64,000 bases of DNA from Lates calcarifer (lineage: Eukaryota > Chordata > Actinopteri > Centropomidae). The notes beneath the pieces were generated by a model, which ran no database searches, had not been told where the DNA came from, and saw only the letters and a program-made list of their open reading frames with translations. Shown piece after piece: positions 51,648-61,352 of this stretch (positions are counted from its first letter, which is position 1; the number at the start of each line of letters is the position of its first letter). Position numbers and translations under genes: made by a program. The DNA lies in contig NC_066838.1 in NCBI RefSeq assembly GCF_001640805.2, positions 22,193,928 to 22,257,927 on the forward strand. The letters run 5' to 3'.

Positions 51648-53852
51648 TCAGTCATCTTCCTCCTCTTCGTCTTCTATGGGATCTAGGAGAACGCTGTGCT
51701 TCAAGCAGGTTTGGAGGTAGTTCACCACTGTCCGCTGGAAGTGCTGGATGCTGCGGGGCTCTCTCAGGGCGTGACCCTCGTCGGGGTACAGCTGCAGCGA
51801 GTAGTTGGCCTCCACCCTCACCAGTCGGCTCAGGAGCTCAGCGCTGTGCTGGAAGTGTACCCTCGCTTTGGCCAAAAACACATGTGTGTTGAAAATAGGC
51901 GTAGAAAAAATAAAAATATGAATGAACTGAAAATGAGCAAAATCTCACCATCTGCAGTTCCATGTAGAATAAGGAAATTCTCATCTTTCAGCTTGTTAAC
52001 CTCCTCCAGCAAAGAGGCAGTCTGAAAAGATACAACATGTCAATATGAATGATTTAATAGATACACCTCTCTATCTAACACAACAGGCATACAACAAATC
52101 CCACCTTCATAAACATTTTAATGGTCAGTTTCTGTTGAAACTGTCTTACAGAAGTGGTAACTAAACTTTATGGTCATCTAGTAAGCTGTAAATTGTGGTG
52201 CAGTAGAATTGTATTGCATTATACTAAGTGGTGTTTCTATTATCTACTCTGCCCTCATTGATACAAATGGGATGGACAAATATTCACAAAACACCCCTAA
52301 GCAATACAATTAAACTGCACCACAAGCTAAAACCGCTAAATTGACTATAAAGTCGAATAAACACCTCTCTAAAACAGTTTCAACAAAAACTGAACATTAT
52401 AACAGGATCATGACGACAGGATTTACTGGAGGACTGCTGTATTAGAAAACATTAGTTCTGGGTAATAAACTTACAACTGAGCATCAATCCACAGCCATTA
52501 TCAAAACCATTTACACCTGAATAGATGAGTTCAGCACATTAGTGTTAGAGCCTCACCGAGTAAGCGTGCTCCTCCTTTGCTGGAAGGCCTAGATATCTCT
52601 CTGAGAATGCAGCACCTGAAAACAGTGGAATGACTTTTTACTATCTAACTTTTCTTCTATGGCCTCACTGCATGAATAGATGATGACATGACTTCAACTC
52701 ACTGTAAAGCCTGAAGTCAGTTATGGGTGCCACAGCAACTGTGCATTGAAAGAGCTTATCTGTTGCAGCCAACATCTTGAGAGTTAAATAACCACCAAAT
52801 GCCTGTAGGGGGAAACAGAAAAGTGCTAAAACACAAAGTATGTGATAGCTTTGATGGCTTCAGCAAAAAGGAACTGAGTTTACAGTCAAAAAAATGCTGT
52901 AACCTTGCCATAGAGGGCCATCCGTCGATCATCAATGTACGGCAGTTGCATCAATAACCTGTGGAAACATCATAAAATCCTGTTAGTTTAGCAGTTCACA
53001 GGCTTTATTCTCATGTGTCAATCAAACCTTTTGTTGTTGCATAACTGCACTGACTCTATAACTCCCAGATAATCTTTGACTCGAAGTGAGCCAAGCTTGC
53101 GTGGATCCACAGCCGTAGTCTTCTGTCCACGGCCAACCCCACTCCTGCCGTCCACCCAGGCCAAGGCCACATTGTGTGTGCTGGAGAGGACCTGAGGCCA
53201 GCCCAGGGCAAATTCCTCCGTTGCAGCCTGACGGCCAGGAATACCGTCACTGAGCAACAAGACGAACAGGATCAGCTAGTGCAGTGACAGTTGTCAGGCT
53301 TGTAAGAGTGACGAAGAAGGCTGAGGGGCACAGGTCATAAAACAGGTCACATTGTCTACTGTGCTTGTTCAATACTTACACAATGATGAGGAGAGGGTGC
53401 AGGTTGGCCTCATAACCCTGAGGAAGAGATAGCTTCAGGTGCAGGTCTAAGGAAAGCAAACAGGGGTTGAACAAGGTCAGCTGTTCATACACATGTTAGG
53501 AATTATCACATTTAAGAGCCTCTGCCTGAAATACATTTGGAAGCAGTAGACGTCAATGAGAAAAAAAAAGGCATGAAAAAGCATTCATAACCATGTCACT
53601 CACATGCATGTCCCTGGGGGCACAACTGACTCACCTTAATTATCTAATCATCAAATACAAGAAATGACTGATTAGAACTTAACTATATTTGTCCCCTTCA
53701 GAAATGAGATGGAGGGCTCCATTGTTGCTGCTGAATATAGTCTGCCTGTGACACTGATCTGTGAATGCTTTTTATCTGTGCTTGTACAGCCAATATCCAA
53801 AATGTAACCATAACCATTTAATTTAGCCACTTAATAAAGTGAAAGATGAAAC

Positions 53853-53928
<76 letters not shown>

Positions 53929-54222
53929 GCCAATGGTTTCTTTGTTGTACCGTGGTTGTCTGCTGGGAGAGTCCGGAACAGAGTCTCAGGAAGCCTCTTG
54001 TCCTCCAGGGCTTTAGACAGAGGGCTGTTATCCTCCAAGACGACGTATCCTGCAGGAGATAAAACACCACCCAAAACATCAAGACATACACAGTAACCCA
54101 TCAGTTTGTTTATCAAATCCTCAACGTCTCCATGTTATCAGCTGTAACTGAGAGCCACAGACAGAGGGCAGTGTTCACAAGCATGAAATGAAAAATGAAT
54201 TAATCTACATTACTGTCTTCTT

Positions 54223-54265
<43 letters not shown>

Positions 54266-57200
54266 CCCTCTGCAGGCTGTCATAGGACATTGCAGACAGC
54301 CTGTGTGTGTATGTGTGTATGAGTATATTATTAGTCAGGCAAGCAGATGTAACACTCACTGGAGGGGTCCTTTGTACTGTGAACTGTCACTTTAGGGATT
54401 CCAGGGCCTGTGGGGATTTTTTCAAACAACAACATTAGAAAACCAGCTGTTAAAACAGCATGATGCTTTCATATTTATTGCAAGTGTGTGTGTGTGTGTG
54501 TGTGTCATTTACCCAAGCAGTAGAGGGTGAAGTGGGTTTGATTGGGGCTGAATTCAGATTTAAAGAAGCCACATCCATCTATGAGGTTACAGGAGATGCA
54601 CTGGCGCTGAAACACTCCATCCAGGTCCACACTAATAAAAGAATAGGGTTATTGACCACACTTGAGAAGACTGGGACAATCTAAAGCGGTTTGAATTGCT
54701 CCTGGAGAGGGTCAATTGATTGCTGAGATGCTAAAGAAAAGCGTCAGTGTCTAGAGACAAACTATTCAGGCAGCTGACTTTTCAGAAACAAATGGGGTTC
54801 AATAAGGTTAGACATAAAAGCCGTTATACAGATTGCTCTGCTAGGCGATGTCAAGTCTCTAAATGTCCTTCTCCACTCCACCGCTTACAAATTTCATACA
54901 GGATTAATCACAGACCAGGTTTAAACAAGCCATCTTCCCTCCTCCATAATATTGAGCTGTCTCCTGGAGCCCGAGGCTATGTCAGCTAATAAAAAGATAT
55001 GAAACCTAGGAGGTAGATGAGGGAACAGACAAGTGTGTTTATCACAGGTGAGACTATAAGTTTCAGTGACTTGAGCCTCAACAGCAGTTTTTTTTGTGGT
55101 TGTTGTTATAAATGTATGAATTAAGCTGTTGGCCTGGAGCATCCACAGGAGGGTAGCGATATCAGGTGTCTGGTTCGTCTTTAAATCCACTACATTGATT
55201 CAGACTAAATTATCTTATCAACTAGGATGAAGTCTACTGACTTTGGTGAACCCTTAACTTTTCCTCTAACACCTCCATGAGCTTGAAATGACTGTTTTAT
55301 AGTGAAATGTCTCAGCTATTGGGACGTATATTGATGGTGTCCATTGTATTGTACAGACATTCAGATGATGTATCCTGCAGACTCAGGTGATCCCTGGACT
55401 TTTCCTCTCACATCACTATAAGATTGACGTTTTTGGTTTTATGTCTCAACAGCTATTAGATGGATTGGATGAATCACACGTTTGTTTTAAGTTATAACAA
55501 GACATGCTAGGCCAGCTACATGTTCCCAGTAACACACACACTACAAAAGTCTTTGGATTAAAGTCTGACTGGATGAAAAGTGAGCTGCTCTCAAAAAATA
55601 AATGAAGAGATTGTTTAATAGGATTTAAACAGCCTCCACAGTGTAAATATCTGTTTATATCATTGCATGTAATCTGTATTCAGCTGAGGTTAGGTCGTCT
55701 TTTCACAGGGAAACATGCTTACCTGTAAAGGTGTCTGCTTTGTCTGGATTCCTCTGAGCTCAGGAAATAGCTGATGAAGAGAAAAATGAACCACAGACAC
55801 AGCAAGTTACTCAACACTGGCAAGGAACTGCAGATCACCTTTGGGTAACTTCATCCTTAATTATTCTGGTTATCAATTATTCACGACGAGAACCGTTCTA
55901 CACATATTTACATACTTCAGCATGTTTATTACATCAGCTTTGTATCACATTTAATTTGTAAGTCAGCATTAGTGATGCTTATTTAGAATATTTGAGCCAT
56001 GGTTGTACATTATAGTATCGTTATGTTGAATATCCACTTCTGTACAAATTTAAGTGGAATACTAGGAGATAGAATGACTTGTCTGGAGGCAAAAAGCAGA
56101 ATCAACCCATGGACTTTGGGTCTGAAAGCAACTGTCTACATCTACAATTGACTTTCCTTGATTGTCTGTGATGCTCACACCTCAGTCAATCTGTTCATAA
56201 GGGGTTTCTTCCCCCAGCAGGATAAAGAGGGATTTAAGCAATAATCTGCTGTAGTCAAGTGTAAGTAGTCCTTTGTCCTCCTCAGTAGCAATACACTGCC
56301 AAAAGAAGAGTCAGGGTCAAAGCCATTTCCTTTGGATTTTTAAACTGAGATCAAAGCTACATGTTAAAATAGCTTTTTTAAAGTTACTTTTAAATTGACA
56401 GTCTTATGTGTTCAATTCACCCACAGTCTGACCTAAAGCAGGAATTTGCTCTCCAGCAGTCGGTGTATCTAGAATTAGCTTTCAGTTTGTGGCAAGGGAT
56501 GATCATTTTAACGATGGGCGCTATTCTATCCAAGGCCGCAAGCTGATAAATGCGCTTAAGGGTGCGTCAACCTGGCTTCACACACTGTGGCTCTCACATA
56601 CATTTTTCCAGCTTCCTCGTCTAGGGCGCAGAGCGAGGTGACGTCCCAGCTCCCCGATGTCAAGAAGCGAGGGGGGACAGACGGGATGGCAGGCTGCGTT
56701 ACACAGAGACACCAAGATGAAGAGGAATGTAGAAGCAGGCAGATACACAGAGTAAAAATAGGTGCAGAGATACAGCAAGTGTGTGTCAGAGGATAAGGCA
56801 AAAATGAAGATAGGCTCGTAAAGTTAATCATACGATGGCACTGGTGGCTGCAGAAAAGTACTTTTTAATGATTCAGTTTATTTTGATAGACGGGAAGAAA
56901 ATGCAGGATTAGATTCTGAGCCACTAATGCTTTAAATGAGCCCAAAGGTGTGGGACTATACAACAGCTATGAAACACATGTTGTTTAGTGCCAAATTTGC
57001 TCAATATTTTAATGACAAAAACAAAATGCAACATTTTCTAATTGCACCACTCAGGGTGAATAAACTATTAAACTGAATGCCTTCAAACACGTAAAGGACA
57101 AAGGAGCACTAAAATATTAATCAGTGAAATGACTCCTCAGATAAAGATGGTGTTTTGGTAATCGTATAATTAGGGAGAAAATAAAATATAATAAAACAAA

Positions 57201-60200
57201 TTGCTTTGCTAGTGAAAGAGGTGAAGAAAAACAGACTTTAGGCTGTGCTTTGCTGCTGAGATCTGCAACTACACGCTGTTTTATGTGACCCTCATTTAAA
57301 TGTTAACAACCAGTTCTGACAGAAATTATTCAAGGATGACACGAGTGGATAAAAGTTAACGGCCCGACAACTGACCTGGGCTGAAAGGCTAGCAATGTGG
57401 TGGAACTCTCCTCGAGCGCCCTGTTTTGCGGGCAGGATTGTATAAAACACGGAGCCGTCAGCTGAAAACAATGGCACGTCCTGTTGAAGAAAAAGTATCA
57501 AGTCAAAGGAAAGACAGTAGTAATAAATTAAAAAATAATAAATAAATATAAAAAAATGCTTACCTGTCGTTGGTTTTGCATTATATCCATGGCCATTTTG
57601 TGTTTCTATGGATTTAAAATCACACAATTTAGAGAAAAGTATTAGTCACACCATTTAAAATTCACTTACATCAACATCTAAAGCTGGTTTAAATAGCATT
57701 GTATAAATAAATCTTATTATGTTCATTAATTATTAAATACAGCATTAATAAATAATTGGAAATGAGAAAAGCGAAATCTGTGAGGATTTACAGAAGAGGA
57801 ACAAGCAATAAAATACCGCAGTACATCACTGAAAATTCTCCTCATGCAGCAAATGACCTTAAATATTAATCCAGCCAGTAGAGATTTGAGAGCTTAAGGA
57901 AATCAATCCTAACTCCCAACACTGTGTAAAAGAAGCAAAAATTCTATTATTGCTGTATATTGCGGCGAGGGCTGTTTGGATTACTAATGTGGAACGACTG
58001 ATGACCGCTCACCTCTGAGCATGCCCCCGTGGTGGCCTCACACACACAGAGCACTGATTGGTTCTGGGCACGATTCAGCCAACGAACCGCCAGCCGGGTG
58101 CTGCTGATCCAAGTCACCATGGAGATGTAGCTGTCTCTGAAGAGGCGATGCAGAAAATAATACACGGGGAAAAGATTGGAGAGTGGAGCAAGGGAACGCG
58201 GGGAAAAAAAACAAAGCGGCGTAGAGAGGAGAAGTTAGACGTGTAATAATATCTGACAGGTGGTGTCTAAAATCTTAGAGGGTTATTTGGCTTTTGCATT
58301 CACAAAGATGTGCTACCTGGCCCTGAGGGAGTCAGGAGGCATCATCTCCAGAGTGTGAGCTGGACCATAAAGATTCACCACAAACAGACTGACTGATGGG
58401 ATACTTGAGCCAGCCTTTGGGACCAGGCAAAAGAAAAAACATCAGATAGACACATAAAAACACTTTCCAACTCTTTTTAGTCACACTAGAGGCAAAAGCA
58501 ATGTTGGTCTGTCAGTCCACCACTTTCATCAACTGAAATATCTCAACAACTATTGGATGGATTGCCATGAAATTTGGTTCAGATATTCATAATGAATATA
58601 AATAAAGATAAATAAATATGACTTTGGTGATCCTCTGACTTTTCCAACAACAGGTCAAACATTTCACTAATTTCACTAATCCAGTCTAATATCTCAACAT
58701 CTACTCAGTGGATGTTGCACAGACATTTATGGTTAACAGATGATGTATCCTAAAGAGTTTGGTGATTCCTTTACCTTTCCTGAGTTGTGTTTTTTAATGA
58801 AATGTCTCAACACCTATTTGATGGATTGCCATGGAATTTGGTGCAGACATTCCTATCCCCTTCAGGATGAACCGTAATCACTCTGGTGATCCCCTGAGCC
58901 AGCATCAGGTCACTAACAACTAAACATCAGCATGTTAGCATATTATCATGCAAACCTGAGCATTCAGATCAAAGCACCTCTGTGCAGCCTCATTACAGAG
59001 CCCCTAGTGTGACTGTATTGACTCTTAGCCCTGTTTTAACCAGTTTTCACCTTGGGGTATGGGAAGAGCACGTTGGAGGGGTAGAGACCACCTAAGAAGT
59101 GAGGTATTTCCATTACAGGTGTGGCAGAGTTGTTGATGCTGAGGTATGCCAGCCGAGCCCCATCCATGGACCACCAGTGGGCGACATATGACAGGAGCAC
59201 CTCCTCTGTTTTAAAAGACAGCAACAGTTTTAATGTCAAACTCGAAGCATAATTCTGCTTTTCAGGATTATAGCTGTCAACTTTGTTTTGCAGATTTGTG
59301 TGTGAGAGCTGGAAGACATCCCACCCTCGTAAGTCCAGTCAGACAGCCCGTTCACATTCTGCTCCTGGTCGGTGGTTGTGAGACGCAGGGGTTTGCCGGT
59401 CACGCTCGGTTTGTAGTAGATATCTCCGTCAAACACATAGGCCTGGAAGGAGCAGCACAGACGGACAGCGCCAATCCATTATCAAAGACAGTATGGTTGC
59501 AGGCTTCATTCCTGGCTGCCTGAATTGAGCGTCGGACGGCGTCCAAGAGCGAATGAATCATCAGCCAACACTCGACACGGGTGAGAGCCAATACATCTTT
59601 ACTTGCCAGTTAATATGCTGCAGATGAGCACTGACATAGCAGCAAAAGCCAATTACATTACAGGGAAGGTAGATGAATGATATTATGAGTGTAAAGCAAA
59701 CCCATAATATCAGCACAGTAACTGAAATAACCTCTACGCTGGAGGTCTTTTCATAACTACAAAGATATGGTACCATTGATGTTATCATTATGAAAATTAT
59801 GTCAAATGAAGACCATACACAGAAAGGATTTTTATAAATTGTAAGGGTTGAGAAAACGTTCTTATATTGACAGGCATAGCTGATGCAGACAACAACACCT
59901 AGATCAGAATGAGAATGTGCCAGGCTTACCAGCTGGTTCCCCTGAGGCCCCCAGGAAGCATACTGTAGCATTGCCTTCTCCCTCTCTGGAGGGTTAAGCT
60001 CCAGCAGATCCCTGGAACACACACAAAAACTCAAACATAAGCCCTCCATTAGGGACAACTGCCCCGCTTAAAGCCCTCTGAGGTCCATCCATGCCCTGGC
60101 CTTGAGAGAGATACTGTACTGTGGGTACAAGGGAGCAAGATGCAGCGAAGGGAGAACAAAACAGAGAATGGGGTTGGTTCATGCAAGAGTGCAACATTTC

Positions 60201-60659
60201 TTTTTCCATGTCTCTAGCTGCACTTTTTGCTTCCTCTGGACAGGCAAACATTTTCCTCCAAGGCATATTCAGGCAACGACTGACACTGCAGGTCTTCTTT
60301 AAAACCTTTCCAGAACCACTCATCAGAAGTTCCAGGGATCATCCAGAGCTACCACAGAGTTTTTCCACTGATATAATGCGGAGTATGAATCTCAGGCAGT
60401 GACGTCTGAAGTACAATACAAACCTCATGTCAGGATATGGAACCTGGAAAGAACACTGACGAATGAATGCATGTCTGACAGAATATATGAGGTTCTGATT
60501 CGATGAGACACACTTTGGGGGACGTTTGTAAATCTGCAGGTCTGCTTGCATTGGAAACGCTCATGCCCAGTGCAGCCCATGCATTAGCATTCATGATTCC
60601 ACCTACCCATTAGCCACATTGTAGATAGCATAGGAGGCTTTGAAGGACTGAGAGAACAC
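51648..60659 (-). CDS. third DPP6/DPP10-type inactive dipeptidyl peptidase, 3' 20 exons (partial)
   Basis: Exons: 60607-60659, 59930-60011, 59325-59442, 59051-59205, 58317-58414, 58013-58136, 57564-57605, 57376-57480, 56602-56693, 55723-55770, 54513-54631, 54360-54407, 53951-54049, 53380-53446, 53055-53249, 52904-52958, 52703-52802, 52557-52615, 51949-52021, 51648-51865: 1950 bp, 649 aa, one open frame. This equals DPP10 from about residue 145 to its end; the cytoplasmic tail, membrane segment and first propeller blades are missing, presumably off the right edge. Visible: DPP4-type beta-propeller ([32 protein letters not shown]), Cys-rich QCISCN, then an alpha/beta-hydrolase domain. The nucleophile motif reads GKAFGG (Ser replaced by Ala); Asp (HGTADARVHF) and His (YPDEGHAL) remain. 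N-glycosylation sequons NQS, NNS, NQT and NYS and an acidic EEEEDD tail are present. DPP6 has GKDYGG and DPP10 GKGYGG, so this is neither. DPP6 and DPP10 are type II membrane proteins that modulate Kv4 channels; that role is inferred here. Confidence 0.93.
53856..53928. repeat. (TA)n microsatellite
   Basis: About 73 bases of nearly pure TA alternation lie 22 bases downstream (transcript sense) of the donor of the 53951-54049 exon of the DPP-like gene. Confidence 0.95.
54226..54263. repeat. (TA)n microsatellite
   Basis: About 38 bases of TA alternation lie in the intron just upstream (transcript sense) of the 53951-54049 exon. Together with the 53856-53928 tract it flanks that exon. Confidence 0.95.
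54484..54505. repeat. (TG)n microsatellite, CA repeat in the transcript
   Basis: Eleven TG units. In the minus-strand transcript it is a CA repeat starting eight bases after the exon junction at 54513 (donor GTAAATGA followed by CACACA). Confidence 0.95.
55190..55520. mobile_element. teleost interspersed repeat, degenerate copy A
   Basis: It contains CTGACTTTGGTGAACCCTTA, then ACTTTTCCTCTAACACC, AAATGTCTCAGCTATTGGGA and TATTAGATGGATTGGATGAA, the same ordered motifs as copy B at 58490-59030. It is in an intron of the DPP-like gene and has no ORF. Confidence 0.6.
58490..59030. mobile_element. teleost interspersed repeat, copy B
   Basis: It begins near GTTGGTCTGTCAGTCCACCA and carries three rounds of CTCAACAACTATTGGATGGA TTGCCATGAAATTTGG with GATCCTCTGACTTTTCC. 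It continues with CATCAGCATGTTAGCATATT and ends near CTTAGCCCTG. I recall this as an abundant teleost repeat of unclear class. It lies in a DPP-like gene intron, in the same orientation as copy A. Confidence 0.7.
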
Positions 60660-60975
60660 CTGAAAGAGGTAGAGGATATCATGCACACAGGTGTGCTGCA
60701 CTTTGATGACACCACATACATTTTAGTGCTCACACATAAGTATAAATAAAGTTAAATACAAATGAAACACAGGTTATGAAGGACACTGCTGAGGTTGATC
60801 TTACAATTAAGCAATAACCAAGAAGAAGCTGTGTTTGCATTCTCTAAATTAAATCACTGCAAATTACTGCATCAAATGGTTTATTGCTCTTATAAAAGGG
60901 CAGAAACACCATTATGCTACAAATTTAGAAGGGCAAATACTCATTGATCCCTAGACTAATTAATTAAATAACAAT

Positions 60976-61352
60976 TTAAAGCAACACTATGCTACTATTG
61001 TACCTTAAAATAACAGCCTCAAAATCATTGTGATAGCACACTAACTTGTAACAGGGAGAGTGGTGCCTCTTTCATTCCCACTCTGCACCCAAAACACCTG
61101 TTCTTGCTCTATGTAACTGAACAGGTACAATCTCCCACAAGGAAGTCACACACAGAAGAAGTTAGCTTGGCAATTCTTTATTTCATTTATCAACCCCTTC
61201 AATGAATTTTGTGATTGCTGCCTGGGCGATTGATAGAGCTGTAAGCTTCTAGGGGTACACTGCCACCAATACCCGTAACTGCAATTACCACTTACAGCCT
61301 GCAGAGGCCGCTGTTGCCGCTGCTCAGCAAAAGTCACACAGTGTTGCTTTAA
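60976..61352. mobile_element. 377-bp MITE with TTAAAGCAACACTRTG inverted ends
   Basis: The left end TTAAAGCAACACTATG (60976-60991) matches the reverse complement of CACAGTGTTGCTTTAA (61337-61352) at 15 of 16 positions. There is no ORF of note. It lies just upstream (transcript sense) of the first DPP-like exon in the window. The ends match a frequent fish repeat (recalled). Confidence 0.75.

Noticed and set aside
53046..53055. Alternative donor nine bases further downstream for the 53055-53249 exon
   Set aside because: It would keep the frame but add three residues. The donor GTCAGT at 53054 gives the exact spacing found in DPP6/DPP10 and is a better match to consensus.
60102..60402. Overlapping open frames on both strands (93-109 aa)
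   Set aside because: They lie in a DPP-like intron, have no splice-compatible family sequence and match nothing I recognise. They are probably chance or part of an unrecognised repeat.
60419..60440. A possible small DPP-like exon (VPYPDMR) between good-looking splice sites
   Set aside because: Inserting it breaks the frame (a stop follows in the required phase), whereas direct splicing of 60607 to 60011 gives the expected continuous family sequence.
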